Positions 45,858 through 54,035 of a stretch of 57,100 nucleotides of DNA are shown here, piece after piece (within the stretch, counting starts at the first letter, position 1; each line of letters opens with the position of its first letter). Under the pieces are notes generated by a model, which was not told where the DNA came from, did no database searches, and was given only the letters and a program-made list of their open reading frames with translations. Both the position numbers and the translations under genes were made by a program. Source of the DNA: Microcoleus sp. LEGE 07076 (GTDB lineage: Bacteria; Cyanobacteriota; Cyanobacteriia; Cyanobacteriales; Microcoleaceae); NCBI RefSeq assembly GCF_015207455.1, contig NZ_JADEWV010000010.1, positions 1 through 57,100 on the forward strand. The letters are read 5' to 3'.

Positions 45858-47672
45858 TCACTTAGCTTTGTCTTTTGGCTGCTTTAGATAAGAGTTAGCC
45901 CAAGCATACTGATGCGGATCTTCTTTCAGCAAATACTCTACAACTTCTTGAAGCTTGACCTCATCCTTGATATTTTTGACCATTCGTTTGAGTTCGTAAT
46001 CCTCATCTCCCAGTTCAGCCCCGCGTTTGATTGCCTCGTTTTCCCAAAATACATAGTCCTCGTATTTCTCTTGCCTCTTAGAAATTGTTGCCATGAGAAG
46101 GTAAGGTTCATAACCGTGAGGGCAATAGTCAATAGCTTGTTTTGCACACTTTTCTGCCTCACTAAAATTTTCAACATCTCGGAAGGCTGTACCTCTAGTC
46201 GTTAACAGTGCTGATTTGAGTTCATCTCCTGGTATTTTGTTGAAATTAAAATTATTTGTCAGTTCCGATGCTTTTTGGGGATTTTTTGCCTTGCGCCAAT
46301 CACTGCTAGCGCTGACCAAGTTCCATTTATTGCCAGTACGCTTGTATTCCTGTTCGTAGAAAGTTGCTTCAAGCGTGTGGTGAGCTTTAGCAATTTTTCC
46401 ATTAGGGGATAGCTGATCGTTAACTATTAGTTGAGCAACCATCAAGCGATCGAGTCTTGTTCCTTCCTCTAATTGCAGCATAATCTCGTAAATAGTTTCG
46501 CGCGGTATTTCACTTCTTAGGTCTACAAACTGATACTTAGCCTTGAGTTTTGCAAAGTGTTTTTGTTCTAACAAAGCAAGGATATCTTTACGATCGTTAA
46601 GTTTTATCCATTTAACCTCTGACTCATTCACATCTTCTCCTGATTTTATTTTTTCCTTGAGGAAGGTAGCATACTTTTCATTAGCAATTGTCAAAGTATC
46701 AGTCAGCCTTTGTTCTTGCAGCCAGCAAACTTCTTCCTCCTCTAACGGATTAGATTCTTCAAGCTTTTGGAGAACTTTGTAAAGAGGACTAGAAATAGAT
46801 GAATCTTCATGCTGATTGGCGTTGTACTTAACTTTCAATATGGCAAATTCCCGCTTTTCCGATCTTTGCTGATTGAGAGTAACAATCTCAAATCGTTTCT
46901 CCTGTACTAGCCAGTTGATTTCATATTCATTCAGCAATTCTTCTGACTCAATTTTTTGCAGAATAGGATATAGAAGGCTAGAGGCAAATGTACCTCCTTG
47001 ATTACTACTGACTTGATATTTAGCCTTAAGATGGGAAAATTCAGCTTCTTTCACAGCCTCTTGTTGCCAATAAATATCAAGCGTTTCTAGCAATTCTTTA
47101 GTTAGAATCCAGTTAGAATCAGCATCGCTTAAAGGCTCTCCTGCTTCCAGTTTATTGAGAATTTTATACAGCGGATTCTCAGGAAAAGTATCTTGATATC
47201 TAGTCGCTTTGTATTTATCTTTGAGCGCTGCAAACCGTGCCATCTCTTGAGCAATCGCTAGCGTCTGAGTTAGTCCTTGCTCTTTGAGATAATTAACTTC
47301 AGACGGGATTAATTGATGTTCAGAGTCAAGTTTCCAAAGGATAGGATACAAAGGACTAGATAGTCGCAAATCGTGACGCTTGGTGACTTTGAACTTAGAC
47401 TTGAGTTGAGAAAATTCTGTATCGAGTTTTCGGAGTTCTTCTGCTCTACGTTGGGGTTCATACTCGATAGCTTCTATTGTTTCCAAAAGCTCTTGCTCTT
47501 GTAACCAATTCCACTCGAAGTCAGTAATTTCAAATTCTAAATCAGCTTTTCGCAGAATGAGATAGAGAAGACTAGAGGGTGATAAATCTTCATAATTAGT
47601 TGCTTGATACTTGGATTTAAGCGCTGCAAAATGTTGCACCCGGACTTGCAAATCGTCGTTGCTCATGGTCAA
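45858..47672 (-). CDS. Protein of seven ~57-residue repeats with C-terminal TPR-like part
   Basis: This 604-residue soluble protein has no family I recognise. It is built of about seven repeats of 55-60 residues with the pattern F-x2-LKxKYxxxxxxD...SPLYxILxKLExxxxLxxxExxWLxExxLxETL (starting near residues 14, 88, 146, 206, 267, 325 and 360; the sixth is short). The C-terminal 150 residues include SALLTTRGTAFRDVENFSEA and AIDYCPHGYEPYLLMATI, which look like TPR helices. Each repeat is likely a three-helix unit, giving a long scaffold. It has no signal peptide, and the neighbours give no hint of its function. Confidence 0.85.
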   Translation of the reverse strand: MTMSNDDLQVRVQHFAALKSKYQATNYEDLSPSSLLYLILRKADLEFEITDFEWNWLQEQELLETIEAIEYEPQRRAEELRKLDTEFSQLKSKFKVTKRHDLRLSSPLYPILWKLDSEHQLIPSEVNYLKEQGLTQTLAIAQEMARFAALKDKYKATRYQDTFPENPLYKILNKLEAGEPLSDADSNWILTKELLETLDIYWQQEAVKEAEFSHLKAKYQVSSNQGGTFASSLLYPILQKIESEELLNEYEINWLVQEKRFEIVTLNQQRSEKREFAILKVKYNANQHEDSSISSPLYKVLQKLEESNPLEEEEVCWLQEQRLTDTLTIANEKYATFLKEKIKSGEDVNESEVKWIKLNDRKDILALLEQKHFAKLKAKYQFVDLRSEIPRETIYEIMLQLEEGTRLDRLMVAQLIVNDQLSPNGKIAKAHHTLEATFYEQEYKRTGNKWNLVSASSDWRKAKNPQKASELTNNFNFNKIPGDELKSALLTTRGTAFRDVENFSEAEKCAKQAIDYCPHGYEPYLLMATISKRQEKYEDYVFWENEAIKRGAELGDEDYELKRMVKNIKDEVKLQEVVEYLLKEDPHQYAWANSYLKQPKDKAK

Positions 47673-48056
47673 TGCTGATTTATACTTCTAGCTGCTACAC
47701 CACCATTTCTCCGCATTCCGCGATCGCCCGGAGTCAAAATCCCAACTTTTTTAACTGAAGATTAATCCAAATACTTATTATTTTAACTTAATCGCTTTCA
47801 ATCACTACAGCTACCGCTGTCAATCACTCAAAATTTACAAAAAATAACACCTAACGCCTTCCCTCATTCCATCAAATCATCCCCCGCCAATTCACCCGGA
47901 TCAAAGCGATCGCTCACAATCTCCTTTTTTTAACCAGTGATTATAAATAAATCTTGTTTATTGTCGATCGCCAACGTCTACAATGATACAAAGCAGTAGA
48001 TCGCACTCCTGGGCGTAAGGTGCTCCGTGCGAACCTTACGCTTGAAAACTAACTGT
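47673..48056. other. Spacer, nothing recognised
   Basis: This 384-bp AT-rich spacer between the repeat protein and the next hypothetical gene contains two imperfect CAATCACT repeats (47807 and 47821) and a few HIP1 fragments. The promoter for the repeat protein should lie at its left end. No RNA or open frame is supported. Confidence 0.5.
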
Positions 48057-48527
48057 TTAAAATTTTTCCATCAAGGTTTTTTCTTGAGCGTAAACATCTC
48101 GTAGCTGTTGCAGCGCTGAGGCAGAAATTACCGATTTAACTGTAGCGACTAATTTACCCCACTCCAGCAAGCTGTCAACTGAAACAGCGGTTTTGAAGTT
48201 GTACGTATAGAATTTAGTCCAAAATTCTGGTGCTTGCGTGCGTTTCCAGCGTTTGTACCATCCGAGAAAATCTCGATCGCAGGGCTGTTTTACTTCTAAG
48301 ATTGGGGGGAAATCGGCGTAGCTGACGAATCTGCTGAGGCCTTTGGCGTGCACGTACACCATGTTGTGACAGCATTCGATCCGGTAAATTTGGTCTGGTG
48401 TGATGTTGAACAGGAGTGCTACTGTTTCTTCGGTGACAAATCTCGATCGCGGATTGACGATCGACGATTTGTGAATAATTTTTGATGCGCCGATCGCTGA
48501 CGATCTTAACTGATTTTCTGATATCAT
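48057..48527 (-). CDS. Conserved hypothetical protein
   Basis: This 156-residue soluble protein has ENQLRSSAIGASKIIHKSS at the N-terminus, VTEETVALLFNITPDQIYRIE in the middle (helix-turn-helix-like spacing is possible) and GWYKRWKRTQAPEFW followed by a Leu-rich C-terminal helix. I cannot assign it to a family. The ATG at 48527 is used because the open frame before it begins with TTG. Its upstream region contains the orphan IS200/IS605-type right end. Confidence 0.7.
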   Translation of the reverse strand: MISENQLRSSAIGASKIIHKSSIVNPRSRFVTEETVALLFNITPDQIYRIECCHNMVYVHAKGLSRFVSYADFPPILEVKQPCDRDFLGWYKRWKRTQAPEFWTKFYTYNFKTAVSVDSLLEWGKLVATVKSVISASALQQLRDVYAQEKTLMEKF

Positions 48528-48586
48528 CAAAATAATACGGTAAGTGGGAAACGAAACGGGTCTTTAGACCTGAAAGGTAAACGAGC

Positions 48587-48789
48587 GAGAGAATAAATTC
48601 CTTTTAGTCTTTTTGTGTGCTAGGATCAAGTCATACCGCAGGGCTTGCGGAAAGGTAAGACCTCAAGTCTGTGGAGCGAACATAAGACCGAAAAGCGCTT
48701 CGGGTGCAGAGGCAGTTGCTATGAAGCAGAAACCTAAGTTGTGAGTCTTAGGAATCTCAGTCCCAAAGAGCGCTGAGAGGATGTCAATG
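48587..48789 (+). mobile_element. Orphan IS200/IS605-type right end with omega-RNA-like scaffold
   Basis: The region ends with the highly conserved tail of cyanobacterial tnpB elements: GTGGAGCGAACATAAGACCG, then GAAGCAGAAACC, hairpin CCTAAG-CTTAGG (48733-48752), hairpin TCTCAG-CTGAGA (48755-48778) and GGATGTCAA (48780-48788). Codons reading C-G-A-N-I-R-P-K-S-A-S-G-A match the C-terminal tail of TnpB in one frame. In active elements this segment is the 3' untranslated omega-RNA that guides TnpB. No tnpB reading frame precedes it here, so this is a relic or a stand-alone RNA. A small hairpin GGTCTTTAGACC near 48560 may mark the left side. Confidence 0.7.
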
Positions 48790-48952
48790 TAGTTGCATAT
48801 CCTGGTGGTAGGTAAATCTATCTGCTAGGTACGATCGACAGAAATTTATCTGTCGGGATTAATTTTAACTGGCGATCGTCTTTAGTTTGCAGACCGGGGG
48901 CGATCGCTTTTTGATATATTATACTAAATCCAAAATTTTGTAAATAGTAAAT

Positions 48953-49171
48953 ATGAGCAAAGGCTTAGTCAGGTTGCGGGTTCGAGAGTTGGCGGCCGAG
49001 AAGGGATGGACGCTCAAGGAGGTTGCCGAGCGATCGGGCGTGGGGTACAGTACGATTAGCAATTATGCCCGCTCTCAAGGCATGGCGATGGTTGACTTTG
49101 CAGCAGTGCACAAGTTGGCTCGCACTTTTGATGTGATGATTGAAGATTTTGTGGTAATCCTAGAAAAGTAG
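48953..49171 (+). CDS. Small XRE-type helix-turn-helix regulator
   Basis: This 72-residue protein is almost entirely an XRE DNA-binding domain: LRVRELAAEKGWTLKEVAER (helices 1-2), SGVGYSTISNYAR (recognition helix) and VHKLARTFDVMIEDF (last helices). Free-standing XRE proteins of this size act as repressors of toxins or mobile elements; no obvious partner is adjacent. It lies 164 bp downstream of the omega-RNA-like relic. The start ATG at 48953 lies 10-15 nt after an AT-rich stretch without a strong Shine-Dalgarno sequence. Confidence 0.9.
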   Translation: MSKGLVRLRVRELAAEKGWTLKEVAERSGVGYSTISNYARSQGMAMVDFAAVHKLARTFDVMIEDFVVILEK

Positions 49172-49625
49172 CCGAGCATTTTTCCTAAATTAAATATCAG
49201 ATTGTACCATGTTTTGGATTAAATTTAAGATGCGTTTACCCTGCTGACAAGTGTAGATTTTTTGGCCACAGGGTAGTACAAAATCAACTAAATCAGGGGA
49301 AAATCGAGGTACTCAAACGAAACACCGGGCTGGGGGAAAAACCTGAATCCTCAAAAATAAGCACCTCAAGAATTTGTCATGTATCGTCTTCAAACAAATA
49401 GCTTACCGGTAAGCGGGGAAGATGTGCCAGAGAGTGGGAGAGTGGGAAATTTGGAAAAATCTTCCTTCTTCCGACTTCCATTTCTCTTGTGGCTTCTTCC
49501 TTGGGCCGCCATCCTTGATTTATCGTAACAGTTGCCTCAAGCCTGAAGTTTTATGATTGTGGCAAATCAAGTTTCCGGTCAAAAATCGGGAAGCACTAAA
49601 CTCTACAACCGGGAGTTGCTAAAAA
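49172..49625. other. Spacer with a 14-bp perfect palindrome
   Basis: This 454-bp spacer holds the perfect palindrome GCTTACCGGTAAGC (49401-49414), about 210 bp before the CBS-CP12 start, and simple purine repeats (GAGAGTGGGAGAGTGGGAA, from 49431). The palindrome could be an operator. No gene or known RNA is present. Confidence 0.5.
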
Positions 49626-50243
49626 ATGATGATGAAAGCCCAAGATATTATGACAACAGAAGTTGTTACCATTCGTGGTTCGGCAACGGTAGCTGAAGCA
49701 GTGGCGATGATGAACGAACTCTGTCTGCGCGCCCTAATTGTGGAACGCCGCCACGAACAAGACGCCTACGGGATTGTGACTGAAACGGATATTGTTTACA
49801 AAGTAACAGCCTACGGAGTAGACCCGCAAAAAGTCCGCGTTTTCGAGATTATGACCAAACCGTGCATCACGGTGAACCCTGACTTGGGCGTGGAATATGT
49901 GGCGAGGTTGTTCGCCAATACCCGCATCCGCCGAGCTCCGGTGATTAAGGACAAGCTGCTCGGCATTATTTCGGTAACGGATATCTTGACAAAAAGCGAT
50001 TTTGTTGATAAGCCGAAGAGTTTGGTATTTGAGGAAGAAATTGAAGCGGCGATCGCCGATGCCAGAAATGTCTGTTCCCAGAAAGGCGCTACTTCTGCTG
50101 AGTGCGCCGTAGCGTGGGACATTGTAGAGGAAATGCAGGCTGAGGCTTCTCACCAGCGATCGATGAAGCTTGAGAAAACGGCTTTTGAGGAGTATTGCGA
50201 TGAAAATCCCGAGGCGGCTGAAGCGCGGATGTACGACAGTTAA
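49626..50243 (+). CDS. CBS domain pair fused to a CP12 domain
   Basis: This 205-residue protein has two CBS motifs (about 5-60 and 74-125; KAQDIMTTEVVTIRGSATV, EIMTKPCITVNPDLGVEYVA), which typically bind adenine nucleotides. A CP12 domain follows (about 135-205) with AWDIVEEM (163-170). In CP12, redox-controlled disulfides clamp GAPDH and phosphoribulokinase in the Calvin cycle. Here the first pair, C150 and C160, is intact and C191 is present, but the fourth Cys is replaced by A200 (EARMYDS where ECxxYD is usual). CBS-CP12 fusions are known in cyanobacteria. This one could respond to energy state and only partly to redox. Confidence 0.93.
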   Translation: MMMKAQDIMTTEVVTIRGSATVAEAVAMMNELCLRALIVERRHEQDAYGIVTETDIVYKVTAYGVDPQKVRVFEIMTKPCITVNPDLGVEYVARLFANTRIRRAPVIKDKLLGIISVTDILTKSDFVDKPKSLVFEEEIEAAIADARNVCSQKGATSAECAVAWDIVEEMQAEASHQRSMKLEKTAFEEYCDENPEAAEARMYDS

Positions 50244-50328
50244 CAGTTGAGAGTTGGCAGTTTGGCTCATCCCATTTTTGCAAATATATCCCTCCAAAAT
50301 TGGGATGCACCCTGACAGTTGAGAGTTG

Positions 50329-50361
50329 GCAGAAGGCAGAATTTTTAATTCGGCCTTCTGC
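50329..50361. terminator. Hairpin between convergent CBS-CP12 and hydrolase genes
   Basis: GCAGAAGGC (50329-50337) pairs with GCCTTCTGC (50353-50361) around a 15-nt AT-rich loop that can pair further (GAATT/AATTC). It lies in the short space between convergent genes. An ACAGTTGAGAGTTGGCAG direct repeat (50241 and 50314) also occurs here. No strong T-tract follows. Confidence 0.45.
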
Positions 50362-50385
50362 CTTCAAAGACTAATGCGATCGCCC

Positions 50386-51180
50386 TTAATCTTTAAGTTT
50401 ATTTTGAAAAAGTTCGATAACCTGTTGCCACGCATCAGCAGCAGCTTCTCTATTTATATTAGGATGCTGTGCTAAAAACGGGTACTTATCTACGAAAAAT
50501 GCACCAAAGAATCCATGTCCTGCGTCGTATCGAAATACACGATGACTGATTTGATGTTTCTGTAATTCTACCTCAATTTTTCGGGTTTCCTCCTGTGAAA
50601 CTATTGTATCATTCGTGCCATAAAATAGATAAATAGTGCCTTTAATTGCCGATGTGCGCTCGATAGTTGGAGTATCTTCTCCATAGCTAGAAGTTGCAAT
50701 CCCCCCACCATAAAACGAAGCAGTTGCTTTGATATCGGGTAAAGTTGCAGCCATATAAGTAATGTGACCACCAAAGCAAAAACCAATGCAGCCAATAGAA
50801 TCAGGTTTAACGTTGGGTAATGTGTTTAGATAGGCAATGGTTGCTTGAATATCGCTGAATATTTCCCAATATTTTACTTGTTGATAGTATTGCAACCCCA
50901 ATTGGTAAGCTTCTGGACTATAACCAATATCTGGTTCGCTAAACCCAAATTCAAAACCGGGAGCAATACGTTGATACATCGCAGGTGCAATTGCTATGTA
51001 TCCTTGTTGTGCTATCAATTCGGTAATATCCCGAATATTTTCATTAACACCAAAGATTTCGTGAAACACAATAACCGCGGCAAAAGTTCCCTTTTCTACT
51101 GGTTGGGCTAAGTAAGCATCGATTTGTAAGTTGTGGTTAATAATTTTGATTCTTGTGGTATTAATTTCGCGATTTTTCAT
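50386..51180 (-). CDS. Dienelactone hydrolase family protein
   Basis: This 264-residue alpha/beta hydrolase has the DLH nucleophile elbow GCIGFCFGGH with the catalytic Cys, the acid in YGTNDTIVS and the His in AGHGFFG. VIVFHEIFGVNENIRDI is the oxyanion-region motif. Classical members open dienelactones in chlorocatechol breakdown, but most cyanobacterial homologues have unknown ester substrates. The ATG at 51180 is preferred over a TTG at 51213, which lies at the end of an inverted-repeat element. It is upstream of, and convergent with, the CBS-CP12 gene. Confidence 0.92.
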   Translation of the reverse strand: MKNREINTTRIKIINHNLQIDAYLAQPVEKGTFAAVIVFHEIFGVNENIRDITELIAQQGYIAIAPAMYQRIAPGFEFGFSEPDIGYSPEAYQLGLQYYQQVKYWEIFSDIQATIAYLNTLPNVKPDSIGCIGFCFGGHITYMAATLPDIKATASFYGGGIATSSYGEDTPTIERTSAIKGTIYLFYGTNDTIVSQEETRKIEVELQKHQISHRVFRYDAGHGFFGAFFVDKYPFLAQHPNINREAAADAWQQVIELFQNKLKD

Positions 51181-51210
51181 TTGCTTTTTCCAGCTTTGAT
51201 CTTTCAGTTT

Positions 51211-51350
51211 CAATACGGTTGGGTTAACACAGTTAATTCCCCGGAGATCCCCCTCGCATCCCCCTAAAAAAGGGGGACTTTGAGTAAGTTCTTATCCTTA
51301 CTTTTTTTAAGGGGGGTGCCAGGGAGATCGGTCTGATCTGAACCGTATTG
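51211..51350. mobile_element. 140-bp inverted-repeat element (MITE-like)
   Basis: The 10-bp ends CAATACGGTT (51211-51220) and AACCGTATTG (51341-51350) are exact complements. Inside, a second long imperfect inverted repeat pairs GATCCCCCTCGCATCCCCCT (from 51247) with AAGGGGGGTGCCAGGGAGATC (to 51329). It has no coding capacity, so it looks like a miniature inverted-repeat element sitting just upstream of the hydrolase gene. Confidence 0.75.
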
Positions 51351-51412
51351 GGTTATAGCTTAGAAAATTAGCGACTCTGAATTCTAGAAAAAAATTGCGC
51401 TCTTTTATTAAA

Positions 51413-52330
51413 TTATTGCGATCGCCCTGATTGGAATTGTTTCGGTGTCATCCCCAGCAGGCGCTTGAAACATCGAGTCAAGTGACTTTGATCGCAAAAT
51501 CCGACTCGGAAAGCAATATCTGCGATGCTAAGTTCACTCTCGTGCAAGAGATACTTTGCTTTCTGGATGCGGCATTGTAAGATGTACTGGTGGGGTGTTA
51601 TGCCCGTGCTTTGCTTGAACAGACGTAAAAAGTGATAAGGACTGATTTGGGCGATCGCAGCAAGTTCAATTAGCTTTACCTCTTGATGAAGATGTTCGTT
51701 GATATACTCCGTTATCTGTTTTAGCTTGGATTTAGATAATCCATCCGCATAGCTAGAAAGCCGAGGTTGTGTGGTGCAATAATTTCGCAACAGGTGAATC
51801 GCCAATGCGGTTTTGAGACTATCAACCAGCAAATAACCGCCGATTTGACCAAATTCTAATTCTTGTCTTAAAGCGCCAAATATCCCTTGAATCAGGATAT
51901 CTTGCTTATTCATGTAATGAGGGATGAGTTCAATGCGATCGCAATTTACCAAATCTTGACCCACTTGTTCTAGGAGTGCAGGGGCGATCGCCAAAATGGT
52001 AAACTGAGCCAAAGTATTCCAATTGCAGCGCTGGGAAATACCCGCCGGAATCACCGCAATGTCTCCCTGATTCCGGGGTTCTGTTTTTAGCCTACCATCC
52101 AACCACCGTTCTCCCGATCGCTCTCCCGATACCTCAACAGCAGGACAATGAGCAATCACGTGCCACGAACCTTGATGTTCGGGCGTGTCAAACTGAGGCT
52201 GTTGATGATGTTCGTAATAGATATTATCCCATCCCGAACTTGTCAGAACAGCGGGCTGAGGTAACAAAAAATCTGTTGCCTTTTCTTGGCTGAAATCAAT
52301 CAGTTTTACCTCTGCTTCTGATGTTCTCAT
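51413..52330 (-). CDS. AraC family transcriptional regulator
   Basis: This 305-residue regulator has a cupin-like N-terminal domain (about 35-165) and a C-terminal AraC DNA-binding domain (about 205-300) with two helix-turn-helix units: LIELAAIAQISPYHFLRLFK and IADIAFRVGFCDQSHLTRCF, followed by the family-typical LGMTPKQFQSG. The ligand is unknown. The neighbouring VOC gene (ends at 52464 on the same strand) is a plausible target, which is inference from position. The ATG is at 52328-52330. Confidence 0.94.
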   Translation of the reverse strand: MRTSEAEVKLIDFSQEKATDFLLPQPAVLTSSGWDNIYYEHHQQPQFDTPEHQGSWHVIAHCPAVEVSGERSGERWLDGRLKTEPRNQGDIAVIPAGISQRCNWNTLAQFTILAIAPALLEQVGQDLVNCDRIELIPHYMNKQDILIQGIFGALRQELEFGQIGGYLLVDSLKTALAIHLLRNYCTTQPRLSSYADGLSKSKLKQITEYINEHLHQEVKLIELAAIAQISPYHFLRLFKQSTGITPHQYILQCRIQKAKYLLHESELSIADIAFRVGFCDQSHLTRCFKRLLGMTPKQFQSGRSQ

Positions 52331-52463
52331 CTTTCGCTTAAATAGATTGAGAAGTCTTTGATTTTCGTGACTGTCAATTCTGTAGGGTGCGTCGCCCTCA
52401 GATATGGGATGGAAGTTGCAGATTGTAGATGGCGACGCACCAGTGCGATAGCGATTTTCTATC

Positions 52464-52850
52464 TTAGCTGTTTGGTTGAATCATACAAAACACGTTCAAC
52501 TTATTTCCATCAAGATCCCGGAAATATCCGGCATAAAACCCCGGTAACACGCCTCTGGGTCCCGCGGCTCCTTCATCTTTAGCGCCAAGTTCGATCGCCT
52601 TGTTATAAACTAAATTGACTTTTTCTGGGCTGTCAACTTGAAGAGCTACCATTACTCCATTACCAACAGTTGCTTTGTTACCATCAAATGGTTTTGTAAC
52701 AGCAAGTGCTGGTAGCTCTGGAGAAACGCTCCACGCGATAAATCCGTCGAATTCCATGAATCGTCGAGCGCCAATTTCCGCAAGCAAAGCATCATAAAAC
52801 TTTGCTGCACTTTCAAGATCGTTAGTGCCGAGTGTAACGTATCCGATCAT
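52464..52850 (-). CDS. VOC family (glyoxalase-like) protein
   Basis: This 128-residue protein shows the paired beta-alpha-beta units of the vicinal-oxygen-chelate fold: YVTLGTNDLESAAKFYDALL (about 4-23) and GFYAGYFRDLDGNKLNVFCM near the end, with the metal-binding Glu position of the second half replaced by Asn/Lys context. Members include glyoxalases, dioxygenases and resistance proteins; nothing fixes the substrate. The ATG at 52850 is used with a weak GGA Shine-Dalgarno; the longer frame to 52898 adds an atypical FFSSQHQ leader. Confidence 0.88.
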   Translation of the reverse strand: MIGYVTLGTNDLESAAKFYDALLAEIGARRFMEFDGFIAWSVSPELPALAVTKPFDGNKATVGNGVMVALQVDSPEKVNLVYNKAIELGAKDEGAAGPRGVLPGFYAGYFRDLDGNKLNVFCMIQPNS

Positions 52851-52898
52851 GTTTTTGTCCTTTCCCTGATGTTGAGATGAAAAAAAGTATTTGAGCAA

Positions 52899-52976
52899 AT
52901 AACAACTGAGTTAAACTGTAATGCTCCTCGACTTCTTAGTCCGCGGAGGCGGACTTCGTGTGTGTAGACGCGGTTT
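52899..52976. repeat. Dispersed hairpin fragment (TTAGTCCGCGGAGGCGGACTTCG)
   Basis: AGTCCGC and GCGGACT arms at 52937-52954 match the hairpin at 33673-33690 in inverse sense, and the tail GTAGACGCGGTTTCTAACCGCC forms a second hairpin. Both lie between the VOC and SRAP genes on the minus strand. It is a member of the double-hairpin family described after the VWA gene. Confidence 0.65.
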
Positions 52977-53663
52977 CTAACCGCCGAGCGATAAAGGCAT
53001 TGCTTGAATGCACTCCGGAGTGTCTTTAGTCGGACTATTGACGATCGCACTTACCGCATTTGCTTTCATTGCTGCTGAAGTATAGGGCTTTAACAGCGGC
53101 AAAACTTGCTGAGCATTTTTAATTGAGGGGTCAAGCCACTCTTCCCAAACCTCCTCAGGGAGAATCACCGGCATTCGATCGTGCACGGGCTGCACAGTTT
53201 CGTTAGGAGTGGTAGTAATTATACTGCAAGATACAATCTTTTCTGCTTCTGGAGATTCCCAATTTTCCCACAAACCGGCAAAAGCAAAAGGTGCGCCGTT
53301 TGCCATTGTAAAATAGTAAGGCTGTTTTTTCTTGCCCTGCGGCAGCCATTCGTAGAAACCGTCAGCAACTATCAAACATCGCCTGTGCTTGATGGCGCTG
53401 CGAAAAGCAGGTTTTTCGGCTACTGTTTCCGATCGCGCATTGATCGTATGGCTGCCGATTTTCAGATCTTTTGCCCAACTGGGAATCAATCCCCAGCGCA
53501 TAAATTGAAACTGCCGCTCAATTGTTTTTGAATCGACTGTGACTGTCGCAACTGATTGAGTTGGGGCGATATTGTATCGCGGTTTAATTTCGGGAACTTC
53601 TGACAGTTTGAAGAATTCGGCGATGATTTGAGCTGATGTATTTAAAGTGAATCTTCCGCACAT
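52977..53663 (-). CDS. SOS response-associated peptidase (SRAP, YedK/HMCES-like)
   Basis: This 228-residue protein begins with Met-Cys-Gly-Arg-Phe, where Cys2 becomes N-terminal and forms a thiazolidine crosslink with abasic DNA in the HMCES/YedK family. Other active-site markers are Asn in TINARSETV, the Glu of FYEWLPQG and the His of PVHDRMPVIL. It protects abasic sites in single-stranded DNA during replication. Length and order of motifs are typical. The UV endonuclease UvsE gene lies immediately upstream on the same strand, 372 bp away. Confidence 0.95.
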   Translation of the reverse strand: MCGRFTLNTSAQIIAEFFKLSEVPEIKPRYNIAPTQSVATVTVDSKTIERQFQFMRWGLIPSWAKDLKIGSHTINARSETVAEKPAFRSAIKHRRCLIVADGFYEWLPQGKKKQPYYFTMANGAPFAFAGLWENWESPEAEKIVSCSIITTTPNETVQPVHDRMPVILPEEVWEEWLDPSIKNAQQVLPLLKPYTSAAMKANAVSAIVNSPTKDTPECIQAMPLSLGG

Positions 53664-54035
53664 AATTGCTCACATTATTTATAGTTGGTATTAACGCGCT
53701 TTTTTCTCTACTCTTGCAGTCCGGCATTCGTCGGGCGATCCGACAGTGCGGCAGTGCTTTAAACCCCCGCCTCAAAGCTTGCATTCGGTTAAAACTGAGA
53801 TATTGCACCAATGTCAGCAATCGGCTAGAAGCCCGTTCCACAAAAAATGGATTTTCTTGTGGGGTGGGCCAGAAAGCCCGCCCATGAAAGGCTAATTGAG
53901 AATGGTGCAATATCTCGGTTAAAACCGACTAGCAATATCACATCAATATTTATCTATTTTAGTCCTCTAAAAGAGGACTTTAGCTATGAAACAAAGGTTA
54001 AAAACCCCTGTCGGACTGTCAGACTAAACCATCCC
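53664..54035. other. Spacer with repeat element between SRAP and uvsE
   Basis: Of the 372 bp, about 120 bp are the inverted-repeat element (53797-53916). The rest includes GTCCGGCATTCGTCGGGCG near 53719 and 'AGTCCTCTAAAAGAGGAC', a short palindrome at 53961-53978. The palindrome near the end may act in uvsE termination. No gene is supported. Confidence 0.5.
53797..53916. repeat. Inverted-repeat element with GAGATATTGCACCA ends
   Basis: GAGATATTGCACCA (53797-53810) is exactly inverted at 53903-53916, and the interior carries GTTCCACAAAA/TTCTTGTGG and GGGCGGGC hairpins like the copies at 5646-5850 and 13204-13229. It lies in the spacer between SRAP and UvsE genes. It is a non-coding repeat family with at least three members here. 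Confidence 0.75.

Noticed and set aside
48953-49171. XRE protein as antitoxin of a type II toxin-antitoxin pair
   Set aside because: No toxin-sized gene lies next to it in the same direction; the nearest gene is 450 bp away and is CBS-CP12.
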